A DNA stretch of 64,000 nucleotides from Chitinispirillum alkaliphilum (GTDB taxonomy: Bacteria; Fibrobacterota; Chitinivibrionia; Chitinivibrionales; Chitinispirillaceae), in NCBI GenBank assembly GCA_001045525.1, contig LDWW01000016.1, forward strand, positions 27,899 to 91,898, given 5' to 3'. Under the pieces are notes generated by a model. It did not search any database. It was not told where the DNA came from and saw only the letters and a list, made by a program, of their open reading frames with translations. Positions within the stretch are counted from its first letter, which is position 1; the number at the start of each line of letters is the position of its first letter. Of the stretch, positions 39,448 through 47,987 are shown in pieces. The position numbers and the translations under genes are program-made.

Positions 39448-40410
39448 ATGCCCAGAGAACCCCGCATTTCTCTTCCCGGGCACATACATCATGTGATGTC
39501 ACATGCTGTAGAGGGAATCGATTTTTTCCGAGATGAAGGGGATATGGAGTATCTGCTCAACAAAATGGGCAAGGTGCTAAAGGAAAGCGATTGTGAATGT
39601 TACGGTTTTGCCCTGATGGGAAATCACTTCCACTTCATTTTGCGCCCTAACTCAATTTCACTATCCAATATTATGCAAAGGGTAAATGGATCTTTTGCCA
39701 CCTATTATAATCGCAAATATCAGCGTAAAGGGTATGTATACAGAGAACGCTTTAAATCTGTTTTAGCTCAAGAGTACTATTATATAAGAGAATTAATAAG
39801 ATATGTTCACCTAAACCCTCTGCGTGCAAACGTTTGTACAAGTTTTCCAGAGTTGGCTCATTATGCCTGGTCTGGGCACGCCTGTGTAATGGGACACCAA
39901 AAACGTGACTGGGTATCTGTCGAAAACATACTTGCTAAATTCAGCAATGAATTTCAACAGGCCCGTGAATTGTATTTGGAATGGATGGTTAAAGGAAATG
40001 GTGTCAATGCGGATATATGGAACAGTAGAGGTCTTTTTGCCCCAGCTAATGAGGAAGATGTGAAACTATTCAATGACAAGCGGGTTAAAGGCGATGCTGA
40101 ATATGTTCGCAGTGCTTTGGAACATGTAAAAAAGACCAAAGACGTTTTGATTAAGAATATAATGAACCGTCCTGAATTACCAGATTTGCTAAATATTTTC
40201 TGCAAGCGGATAAAAATTCCACCAGAGACCATTTTTAAGACGGGTCAAAAAGGAAAGTGTGGGATTACTTATGCACGTTCTGATTTTTGCAAACAAGCAG
40301 TATACAAATATGGTTACACTTTGGCTAAAACAGCTGATTTTCTTGGCATTAATGCAAGTTCTGTACTAAGACTTCTGCGAAGAAACCAGCAAATCCTTCC
40401 TAACCTTTAG
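39448..40410 (+). CDS. REP-associated-type Y1 (HUH) transposase
   Basis: 320 residues. The Y1_Tnp domain is clear: PREPRISLPGHIHHVMSHA at the start, the metal-binding HUH motif in GNHFHFIL (His60, His62), GYVYRERFKS, and the catalytic tyrosine in RYVHLNPLRA (Tyr119). The C-terminal 120 residues end in a helix-turn-helix (CKQAVYKYGYTLAKTADFLG, SSVLRLLRR) that resembles the DnaA C-terminal DNA-binding domain, as found in several RAYTs. There is no TnpB. The gene stands alone between opposing motif arrays, as expected for a RAYT that processes nearby repeat sequences. Confidence 0.9.
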   Translation: MPREPRISLPGHIHHVMSHAVEGIDFFRDEGDMEYLLNKMGKVLKESDCECYGFALMGNHFHFILRPNSISLSNIMQRVNGSFATYYNRKYQRKGYVYRERFKSVLAQEYYYIRELIRYVHLNPLRANVCTSFPELAHYAWSGHACVMGHQKRDWVSVENILAKFSNEFQQARELYLEWMVKGNGVNADIWNSRGLFAPANEEDVKLFNDKRVKGDAEYVRSALEHVKKTKDVLIKNIMNRPELPDLLNIFCKRIKIPPETIFKTGQKGKCGITYARSDFCKQAVYKYGYTLAKTADFLGINASSVLRLLRRNQQILPNL

Positions 40411-40957
40411 AATCTACAGTTTTCATCGATGCTTTCAATTATTCACCACTTTTGTCCCCTGGATCCTTCTTTTTTGAGGATTTCTGTTTAGCAGGAGTCT
40501 GAAATTTGTAAATATTGCAACTCCCCCCCCTACCATCCTTTCTACGAATTGTCCGGACTTCGCTTTCCAATCAAGTTAATGCGCAACTCCGTCCCTTATT
40601 CACACAGAATACACAGCTTCACTTTTCCAATTATTCACACTATTTCGACCCAAAACCCTTCTTTTTTGAGGAATTCTGTTATAGCAGGAGTCTAAAATTT
40701 TGTGAAATATTGCAACTCCGTCCCCCACCATCCTCTCTACCAATTCCCGGATTTCGCTTTCCAATCTAGTGAATGCCTGTCCCAAATAAGTAACTTCTGT
40801 GCAACTCCGTCCCCTAACTTTTGTCCCCAACCTATGTCCGGATCTCGTATGCGCAACTCCGTCCCCACCACTCACACCAAAAACCTCCTCCCCCCCCTTG
40901 CAATATGATATTTTATAAATAGAATCTCTCTTTATCATTACTAACCAGGCTTTTTTG
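40411..40957. repeat. Right flank of the Y1 transposase gene: inverted motif array
   Basis: No gene seen. Five copies of the left-flank motif appear in the opposite orientation as GCAACTCCGTCCCC or close variants at 40517, 40583, 40712, 40801 and 40853. Sequence around 40440-40595 is repeated imperfectly about 195 bp later (sharing ccttcttttttgagga, gcaggagtct and cgctttccaatc segments). The region ends directly before murG, whose own promoter is not evident. Confidence 0.8.
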
Positions 40958-42019
40958 ATGAGAAAAAAAATTCTTCTTACTGGCGGCGGAACTGCAGGTC
41001 ATGTTACCCCTAATCTTGCATTGTTAAATCTCCTTCGTAAAAACTCTTTTGAGATCCATTACGCAGGAACAAAAAAGGGGATCGAACACACACTTGTAAA
41101 AAGGGCAGGTATTCCCTATCACTCTATTAAGGCTGGTAAGCTCAGACGCTATTTCGACCTCAAAAACTTCACCGACATTTTCAACGTCGCCCTTGGCCTT
41201 CTTCAATCCATTTTGCTTATGATCCGGTTGAGGCCCAACGTCGTATTCAGTAAGGGAGGGTTTGTTTCTTGTCCGGTGGTATGGGCTGCATGGCTCTTTA
41301 GAGTGCCGGCTGTAATTCATGAATCAGATATCTCACCCGGTCTTGCCAATAAACTCTCAGCGCGTTTTGCAAAAAAGATCTGCTTCAGCTTTCCCGAAAC
41401 TGCCAGGTATATACCATCCTCCAAAGGTGTGCAAACTGGTCTTCCTGTAAGAGAAAACCTTCTGAGCGGATCTGCAAGGCAGGGAAAGGAGATATGTGGG
41501 TTTGGTGAGGATAAACCGGTGTTGCTCATAATCGGTGGAAGCCAGGGATCGCAATTCATAAATTCAACCATCCGCTCATCTCTTGACATACTTCTAAAAG
41601 ATTTCTTCATATGCCATATATGCGGCAAAGGCGCTCTTATCGAAAATCCTCCAAAGGGATATTGTCAGTTTGAGTATGTAAACGAAGAGCTTTCACACAT
41701 TTTTGCTATGGCTGATGTTGTTATATCACGTTCAGGTGCGACCACGCTTTTTGAATTACTGGAACTGAAAAAACCAAACCTTCTCGTCCCACTCTCTACG
41801 GGTGCGAGTCGGGGGGATCAGATCCTGAACGCCCAATCATTTCAAAACCAGGGTTACAGCACAGTACTCTTACAGGAAAATCTTACATCAGAATCGTTAA
41901 TCAGTGGTGTGAAGGAGCTGTTTAAAAACCGGGAAACTTATATAAATGCTATGGAGCAAAGCGGAACAGCAGATTCCCGTCAGCTGGTAACAGAACAGAT
42001 ACTATCTATTGTTAAATAA
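40958..42019 (+). CDS. murG: UDP-GlcNAc:lipid I GlcNAc transferase MurG
   Basis: 353 residues from ATG 40958 (TTG 40955 is an alternative). GT28 glycosyltransferase signs: LLTGGGTAGHVTPNLALL at the N-terminus, FSKGGFVSCPVVWAAWL and HESDISPGLANKLSARFA in the acceptor domain, LLIIGGSQGSQFIN at the start of the donor domain and SRSGATTLFELLELKKPNLL with PLSTGASRGDQILNAQSF. The SRGDQ-type ending matches the MurG subgroup of Clostridia-like bacteria. It catalyses the last cytoplasmic step of lipid II synthesis and here is separated from the mur/fts cluster. Confidence 0.88.
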   Translation: MRKKILLTGGGTAGHVTPNLALLNLLRKNSFEIHYAGTKKGIEHTLVKRAGIPYHSIKAGKLRRYFDLKNFTDIFNVALGLLQSILLMIRLRPNVVFSKGGFVSCPVVWAAWLFRVPAVIHESDISPGLANKLSARFAKKICFSFPETARYIPSSKGVQTGLPVRENLLSGSARQGKEICGFGEDKPVLLIIGGSQGSQFINSTIRSSLDILLKDFFICHICGKGALIENPPKGYCQFEYVNEELSHIFAMADVVISRSGATTLFELLELKKPNLLVPLSTGASRGDQILNAQSFQNQGYSTVLLQENLTSESLISGVKELFKNRETYINAMEQSGTADSRQLVTEQILSIVK

Positions 42020-42029
42020 TTAACGCGGG

Positions 42030-42863
42030 TCAGAGTTTTATTTCAAATCCGGCCCCAACAGCAAAGCAACAAATCGATGGATCAAGCTGGTGTATCAACT
42101 CTTTTGCCTTATTGGTGAAAAGATCCATCTCTTCATCTGTTCTTCTGGCATTGATGTGAAAAAGCCCCAGCCTTGAGACCTTGGACTCTACTGCAAGTTT
42201 AACAGTATCGCTGTATAATGAATGGCCCCATCCCTTAAACCGTTCATACTCCTTTTCGTTGAACTCTGCATCATGGAAAAGCAGATCTGCACCCCTGCAG
42301 AAGTCAACATATGATGAAAACCCCTCACCACAGGGATGATTAAACCCAAGCTCATTGTCGGTTATAAACACAAAGGATTTACCGGATTCTTCAAACCTGT
42401 AACCGACCCCCCCATTGGGGTGATTAAGATGAACCGGAGATATTTTAATTGATCCTATTGTAAATGGTTTCAGTTCAATATCGATAAATGACATTTTTGC
42501 ACTCAGGGATGAAAACCGTTCGGGAAACAATGGATCTCTCATCACATTTTCCAAAACCGTTTTAAACGGCCCAATTGATGTAGGATAGCCGAAAATGTTT
42601 ACTATTTTTTCTTCATTGTACAATGGTGTAAAGAATGGGAAACCCAGAATGTGATCAAGGTGTGCATGTGTAAATAGAAGATTGATAGTTGAAGCATTCG
42701 CTGCAGAACCATTCAGGGAGCGAATTCCACTTCCGGCATCAACTATAACCAGATCCCCGCTATCTGCTGTTATTTCAATACAGGTGGTATCCCCCCCATA
42801 TTTTAAAAATTCACAACCGCTTACCGGAAGTCCGCCTCTTGCTCCCAGACAACGAATAAACAT
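42030..42863 (-). CDS. MBL-fold metallo-hydrolase
   Basis: 277 residues. Metal-binding motifs of the metallo-beta-lactamase fold: HAHLDH (HxHxDH), HLNHP, ITDNE, LLFHDAEF and a late GWGHS. Related to ribonuclease Z/cyclic-phosphodiesterase-like hydrolases; the substrate cannot be told. It is convergent with murG (10 bp gap). The ribosome-binding site is weak (AGAGAG). Confidence 0.8.
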   Translation of the reverse strand: MFIRCLGARGGLPVSGCEFLKYGGDTTCIEITADSGDLVIVDAGSGIRSLNGSAANASTINLLFTHAHLDHILGFPFFTPLYNEEKIVNIFGYPTSIGPFKTVLENVMRDPLFPERFSSLSAKMSFIDIELKPFTIGSIKISPVHLNHPNGGVGYRFEESGKSFVFITDNELGFNHPCGEGFSSYVDFCRGADLLFHDAEFNEKEYERFKGWGHSLYSDTVKLAVESKVSRLGLFHINARRTDEEMDLFTNKAKELIHQLDPSICCFAVGAGFEIKL

Positions 42864-43207
42864 ATCACTCTCTCTACCTGTTTAAGTAAACCAACCATTT
42901 CTGCCTCTGCTTAACATGTGAAACCAAGGCTGATATCTCGTTTTGTAAATATAAGATTTGTGTCAAAAGAAAAATAGCCGAACAGAAAAAAAACACCAGT
43001 TTCTGTCCCTTTTTGCTTAAAACTGTGATTTAATCAAAAAACTTTTACCCATTTTGAAGGAATTGTTGTACTATATTAGTATAGTAACAGAAACTATATT
43101 ACCTGACCATTATCTTCAGGGAATTTGTATTTTTGTTCTGACATAGAAAATCATGCAGTTTAAAAACCAACAGAATCTCTTAGAACCCACTCACAAGGAC
43201 TGATTAC
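42864..43207. other. Divergent intergenic region with a palindrome over a promoter-like site
   Basis: 344 bp, no gene. TTGAAG (43054-43059) and TAGTAT (43077-43082) are spaced 17 bp, a possible promoter for the lyase gene. A 7-bp inverted repeat, tactata at 43069-43075 with 43080-43086, overlaps this -10 site and could be an operator. The rest is AT-rich. Confidence 0.45.
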
Positions 43208-44983
43208 ATGAGATTGAAAACCGTTGCAATGCTCCTGATCTTCTTAAGCTCAGCTACCCTTGCTGAAGTAGTACTTCATGTAAATTTCAACAACCATCCC
43301 GATGGGCCCTATACACGCGAAATGGCTGAAGCCGACTTCCCTGATGCTTTCTGGTATAATGGAATGGAAGATGGAAGAGGGGAAATAGTTTCCGGAGTAA
43401 GCCCCTATGGGCAGGCCCTGAGAATGCTATACCCGGCAAACACCCATGGCCCTCACGAGAATGCTCTCCAGATAAAAGCGCAGCTGGAAAAAGCAGTGGA
43501 TACTGCATGGGTCAGCTACATGGTAAAATTCGGAGACAATTTCGATTTTGTAAGAGGAGGGAAACTACCGGGACTGTGCGGTGCAGATTGTATCACCGGT
43601 GGAAACAGACCTGATGGTTACAACGGCTGGAGTGCACGAATCATGTGGCGCAGGGAAGGGAATGTGGTGCAGTATATGTACGTTCCGGAAAATGTCGGAA
43701 GGGATTTCCCCTGGGATAAATCACTTCCCCAGAAAAGATTTATTCCCGGCCAGTGGCACCAGGTGGTAACAAAGATTATAATGAACACACCGGGAGAGTA
43801 CAATGGTGTGGTACGTTCATGGCTTGATGGTGAACTTGCGCTCGACAGCACAAGTGTAAAATTCAGAAACACCGATGAATTAAAAATTGATCAGTTTTAT
43901 ATCTCCACGTTCTTTGGCGGCAGCAATGATTCGTGGAATCCCCCTCATGATGTCTACGTCTACTACGATAATTTCCTTGTTTCTACTACAAAGTATGATA
44001 ATACCACTACAGCTCAGTTCTCCGTTTCACAAACTGCAGGGACAATCCCTTTCACAATCGAACTTGATGGCTCCTCCAGTATGGGTGACCTTCTGTCCCA
44101 TGAGATAGATTTCGGAAACGGCACCATTCTTCCCGGCCCAGTTGCTGAAGCACAATACACAAAGCCCGGTATTTTTAATATCAACTACACAGTTACAGAT
44201 AGTGAAAACAACAGCTCAACAGCAACAAGACGCATCATCTCACTTGATGAAGGGGATGGACTGACCACGCCGGTTTATCAGGGCAAAGCGTTGGAAGAAA
44301 CCATAATTGATACCACTTTGTTTCTTAACATGAATCTTACCGTTCTCGATACCTCTGCGGAAATTATTATGGGACCAGCTACTAACGAAGGCCCTCAAGG
44401 GATATGGCATTTGTTCGGGGCTATCAGAGTAAAGGACGGTGTAATAGCTGCCATGGACGGAACCAACAGAGAATACGATGTAGAGAACGGATATACTGTG
44501 GAAAAGAATGAGACCGTGAGAGTTTCCTTTCAGGTTGATTTTTCCACAAGCCCGATGTCCTACAATGCATGGGTAAACGGTGTTCAGATTGGAAACTCCC
44601 TCCCACGCGAAGGTTATGCCCTTCAGATCGCAAATTATGGCTTTGTCTCAACGGTTGAAAACGCGGCTTTGATAAGTCATGTTTCTGTGGACAGGAGTGT
44701 GGATGAGGATGTTGTTTCAGTCCTTAGCCATCATAACTCAAAACACTCAAACCCTGCACTAAAGGTAACTTCCGGAAGTGGAACCCTGACCATTAGTGGG
44801 CTTTCAGGGTCTGCAACAGGTAATCTCTCGTTTTTCTCTCTTGATGGCAGGCTTCTTTCAAGAAAAAATTTCAACTATCCTCAGATACATACCTTTAAAA
44901 CTCCAGGTAATGGGTTATATTTGTATGAGATTAGAACAGAATGTGGGATAATCAATCGCGGCTCTGTTTTTTCAGGATTATAA
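43208..44983 (+). CDS. Secreted polysaccharide lyase family 14-like protein with PKD and sorting domains
   Basis: 591 residues with signal peptide MRLKTVAMLLIFLSSATLA. Residues 20-265 resemble the PL14 lyase fold: WVSYMVKFGDNFDFVRGGKL, PGLCGADCITGGNR, GWSARIMWRREGNVVQYMYV and GQWHQVVTKI. A PKD-like domain follows (TIPFTIELDGSSSMGDLLSH ... INYTVTDSENNSSTATR), then an unassigned beta domain and a C-terminal type IX-like sorting tail (NLSFFSLDGRLLSRKNF, GNGLYLYEIRTE). PL14 members cleave alginate or glucuronate polymers. AAGGA precedes the ATG. Substrate preference is not known. Confidence 0.75.
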   Translation: MRLKTVAMLLIFLSSATLAEVVLHVNFNNHPDGPYTREMAEADFPDAFWYNGMEDGRGEIVSGVSPYGQALRMLYPANTHGPHENALQIKAQLEKAVDTAWVSYMVKFGDNFDFVRGGKLPGLCGADCITGGNRPDGYNGWSARIMWRREGNVVQYMYVPENVGRDFPWDKSLPQKRFIPGQWHQVVTKIIMNTPGEYNGVVRSWLDGELALDSTSVKFRNTDELKIDQFYISTFFGGSNDSWNPPHDVYVYYDNFLVSTTKYDNTTTAQFSVSQTAGTIPFTIELDGSSSMGDLLSHEIDFGNGTILPGPVAEAQYTKPGIFNINYTVTDSENNSSTATRRIISLDEGDGLTTPVYQGKALEETIIDTTLFLNMNLTVLDTSAEIIMGPATNEGPQGIWHLFGAIRVKDGVIAAMDGTNREYDVENGYTVEKNETVRVSFQVDFSTSPMSYNAWVNGVQIGNSLPREGYALQIANYGFVSTVENAALISHVSVDRSVDEDVVSVLSHHNSKHSNPALKVTSGSGTLTISGLSGSATGNLSFFSLDGRLLSRKNFNYPQIHTFKTPGNGLYLYEIRTECGIINRGSVFSGL

Positions 44984-45072
44984 CAGCATGCCAAATCTGA
45001 ATCGAAAGAGCTTCGGCAGTACCCGGTCATGCAGTTTGCCTTACGGATGACATTCTGAACTCCGGTACATTT

Positions 45073-45092
45073 AAGGGGCTGATCCGCCCCTT
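45073..45092 (+). terminator. Hairpin after the lyase gene
   Basis: aaggggc (45073-45079) pairs with gcccctt (45086-45092) around a 6-base loop. No T-run follows; a weak terminator or RNA end-structure 90 bp after the lyase stop. Confidence 0.4.
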
Positions 45093-45153
45093 GTGCGCCT
45101 GAATTAAGGACGGATGGAACCCCGGCTTACTCTTAAAAAGTTTTGGAGGAACA

Positions 45154-45966
45154 ATGATAAGACTCAAAGAGATTCTCTCTGAACATTCAGACGAGGAACT
45201 GGCAAAACAATACCTATATCACAAGGATGAATACACACCAGAAGCTCTCAGGATAATTGAGCAGGAGATAGAGTCCCGTGAACTTGACATAGATAAGTTA
45301 AGGGAAAAATTAGAGAACAGCAGAGATAAAGGGCAAAAAAACATACAAGGATACAGGCCGGAGGAGTTCAATCAGCTGCAAGGGGCCTTTTCACACACAG
45401 ACATACTGCTGGTGAGCGCAATTTTAAGAGAACACAAAATCCCTTTCTATATCGATAAACCAATCTCGGGTGAAACCATCCCTCTCGAAAGCGAAGCAAC
45501 AAAGGTTTTTCATGTCAAAATCCATAATCAACATCTCGATACCGCAAAAGAACTCATTGAAGAGCATTTCATGCCAGAGGAGGGTATGTATACACTGAAG
45601 CACTCAGATCTAAAGGACAGATTAAAAGCCTTCAGCTTTAGTGATATCCATCTTGATGAAAAAACTGCAGCCGAAAAGCTGGAAGTTTCATTTTCAGCTG
45701 AAGAGGTTAGAACCATAAAAAAATTCGCCAAAAAGCTGCTTGAGGAAGCGGATGAGATAGAACAGCAGCAGCAGCGCATACTGTTCTATTACGATTCGAT
45801 TGAGCCGCTTCTTGAGAAAATCGAAACCTCCACAGATTACTCCCTGAGTAGAACAGACCTTCTTACTGTATTGGAGATATGCCAGGTATACTGCGATCAC
45901 CCGGATTTTCCCCAAAGCACAGAAGAGCTGATTTCATCTCTGCTTTCCTTTTTCCTGGAATCCTGA
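45154..45966 (+). CDS. Hypothetical protein with DUF2007-like domain
   Basis: 270 residues, mostly charged and helical, cytoplasmic. Residues 70-140 (GAFSHTDILLVSAILREHKI, PFYIDKP, FHVKIHNQHLDTAKELIEEH) resemble the DUF2007 putative signal-transducing fold. The N-terminal 60 residues look like a helical acidic domain, and the C-terminus is helical with a Gln run. TTTGGAGG precedes the ATG. Function unknown. Confidence 0.7.
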   Translation: MIRLKEILSEHSDEELAKQYLYHKDEYTPEALRIIEQEIESRELDIDKLREKLENSRDKGQKNIQGYRPEEFNQLQGAFSHTDILLVSAILREHKIPFYIDKPISGETIPLESEATKVFHVKIHNQHLDTAKELIEEHFMPEEGMYTLKHSDLKDRLKAFSFSDIHLDEKTAAEKLEVSFSAEEVRTIKKFAKKLLEEADEIEQQQQRILFYYDSIEPLLEKIETSTDYSLSRTDLLTVLEICQVYCDHPDFPQSTEELISSLLSFFLES

Positions 45967-45967
45967 G

Positions 45968-47182
45968 CTATTCCAGAAATGTAATACTGGAGAGATTCTC
46001 ATAGTGCCGCAGTGAGGTAAGCGGCACAGATGCATCCACATGAACGATCATCCCTTTTCCACGACCACCTGAAGCGAAAAGGGAGATCGATTCACAGTCA
46101 CACACATTTCTAAGAGCTTTTGTAAGCGTGTAGGTTTCACGAAGCAAAGCGTCCCGGTCCCTTTTGCTTGTGATATATTCTACCCTGTACACCCCATTCT
46201 CTGTAAGGGATGCACTTCTCAGTTCACCATATTTATTTACTAAAGACGAAACAGAATTTATCGACTCTCCAAACAGCTCCTCCATCTGCTTCTGTGCATC
46301 ACGCATCTCTTGGACCATCCCCGCTTCCCTGTAGGTGTTTACAAGACCATGCCATGCATGCAGGTTGTAACGGTTGAAAGAGATTGCTATCCTGTAAAAA
46401 TTTATGGCTCTTGCATGGTCAAATGAAACAGCTTTTGCTGAATCAATAAAAGCATCTGACCTGGCGGCCTGTGCGGATGTGACTTCTCCGGGCTCTGCAC
46501 TTCCCGAGGGCTGTCCTGCTGATTTCGAAGATCCCAAAGCTCTTCCGGCGGCTGAAGCACCTTCAGATCTGTTTGCTGACTTGCTCACAACCGGTTTGGA
46601 GGTCCGGTTCACCCTGAAGCGCTCTTCCTGATTTTCGTTTGAGAACCAGAACAAACCAAACAGCATGAAAAAAAAGAGAAAACCAACTATTGAAGCCTGA
46701 ACAATGCGTGCATTTTTTTGGGTCTTTTTCTCGTACCCGACATTTATGGCTGATCTGTATCCTGAATGCTGAGCTTTGCGGCTATCTCCATGAGAGGCCT
46801 CCTTATGAGCTTTTGGCTGCTCAGATGCATACGCAGGGGAAGTTTGCGTTACAAAATCATCCTTTTTACTGTCCGCTGTTTGAATTATATGCGGAGATTT
46901 CTCCTTCTGTCCCCAATCCATCTCTTCAGGAAGTTTCTCATCCGTTTTGGGAACATCTTTTGATAAACCATAATTAAATTTAACCCCGAACTTTGAAAGA
47001 GCCCTGGCATGCTGCTCTGCGGTCTTTGAATCAATTCCTGAAAACAAAACTACAGGTGGATTCCCTGCCAACATAAGCGCTTCATGAAGCGGTACATTTG
47101 TATAAGTGGCCATAAGACGAGCCACTATAAGACGCGCTTTGGAGTTTGGTATACTGGTTACTGTAAGATCATAGAGCTGCAT
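45968..47182 (-). CDS. Hypothetical bitopic membrane protein
   Basis: 404 residues, not recognised. The N-terminal 75 residues (ARLIVARLMATYTNVPLHEA, NPPVVLFSGIDSKTAEQHAR) look like a compact alpha/beta domain, followed by a charged linker, one membrane helix (about 160-180, VQASIVGFLFFFMLFGLFWF), a Ser/Ala/Gly-rich linker and a C-terminal helical/TPR-like region with a small beta domain (GKGMIVHVDASVPL). Convergent with the upstream gene (1 bp gap). It probably scaffolds something at the membrane; role unknown. Confidence 0.65.
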   Translation of the reverse strand: MQLYDLTVTSIPNSKARLIVARLMATYTNVPLHEALMLAGNPPVVLFSGIDSKTAEQHARALSKFGVKFNYGLSKDVPKTDEKLPEEMDWGQKEKSPHIIQTADSKKDDFVTQTSPAYASEQPKAHKEASHGDSRKAQHSGYRSAINVGYEKKTQKNARIVQASIVGFLFFFMLFGLFWFSNENQEERFRVNRTSKPVVSKSANRSEGASAAGRALGSSKSAGQPSGSAEPGEVTSAQAARSDAFIDSAKAVSFDHARAINFYRIAISFNRYNLHAWHGLVNTYREAGMVQEMRDAQKQMEELFGESINSVSSLVNKYGELRSASLTENGVYRVEYITSKRDRDALLRETYTLTKALRNVCDCESISLFASGGRGKGMIVHVDASVPLTSLRHYENLSSITFLE

Positions 47183-47591
47183 ATCAATAATATATTCTTT
47201 TCCACACCATCCATAATAATTTTCAGCTGAAAAGAGTCTGCCAAGTTCAGCGCTGTTAAATCTGCAAAATTAAACTGCCATCTCCTTTTTCATCGCCTGA
47301 TATAAGCATTAAATGATTTGATTGGAGATTTCAATATGTGTGACATAAGTTATATTAGATTATCAGTGCAAGATCCGGTTTCACTACATGGAAGAGAGTG
47401 GCAGTAAACTGAGTCCGCAAGAGATGATTAATCCATATCCTGCCAGGCACGAAACCTTTTGAGGGAGAGCAAATGTCAATTTATTTTCCCCAAATATCAC
47501 CACTGATTCTAAACTGTACCGTAACCATGAAAATCTGTATTTTTATAATAAGGATGGTGTTTTTCTGGATTCAGCAAACATTTTCAGAATT
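47183..47591. other. Divergent intergenic region before the ThiD2-like gene
   Basis: About 400 bp. The ThiD2 frame stays open back to 47463 but has no ATG or GTG there. GAGGGAGAG at 47461-47469 followed by ATG at 47473 looks like a good start, but it is in another frame and ends after 53 codons. Otherwise AT-rich without visible gene or RNA. Confidence 0.5.
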
Positions 47592-47987
47592 TTGGATGCA
47601 AACCTCAACCGACTCCGGGAAGCATTGCGGGTGATAGAGGAGTATTTCAGGTTTCTCCAAAACAGCGAAAAAAACAGTATCGAAATAAAAAAAATGAGAC
47701 ATTCCCTCATCGACATAGAAACTGCTCTTGGGAAAGAAAAACTGCTCAAATTCAGAGATACAGATAGTGATTGTTTTGCCGGGGAATGCAGACCAGAGGA
47801 GCTAAACCGTCAAAGCGGTGAAGATATTCTCAGGGCAAATTTCATCCGCGCCCAGGAGGCTTCAAGAGTGATTGAGGAGTATGTCAAAATCTGCCAAACC
47901 TCCAGCATCTCTGAGAGCGCAAAAAAACTGCGGTTTTCTCTTTATTCAATAGAAAAAAAAGTATTTACAGGAACCGAAAATGGCTAA
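47592..47987 (+). CDS. ThiD2-like protein (N-terminal domain of some thiamine phosphate synthases)
   Basis: 131 residues if begun at TTG 47592; the family start motif RILDANLNRLREALRVIEEY continues upstream of it. That and a second copy-like segment, ANFIRAQEASRVIEEYVKIC, match the ThiD2 domain that is usually fused to ThiE. Here it ends without a ThiE domain, so it is a stand-alone version or a fragment. No ATG or GTG exists in the open frame (47463-47592), so the true start is unclear: a TTG/CTG start or a frameshift after the ATG at 47473. The stop overlaps the ftsK start region. Confidence 0.6.
   Translation: MDANLNRLREALRVIEEYFRFLQNSEKNSIEIKKMRHSLIDIETALGKEKLLKFRDTDSDCFAGECRPEELNRQSGEDILRANFIRAQEASRVIEEYVKICQTSSISESAKKLRFSLYSIEKKVFTGTENG

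Noticed and set aside
40600..40938. 112-codon minus-strand open frame in the right repeat array
   Set aside because: Lies wholly in repeat sequence and is not protein-like.
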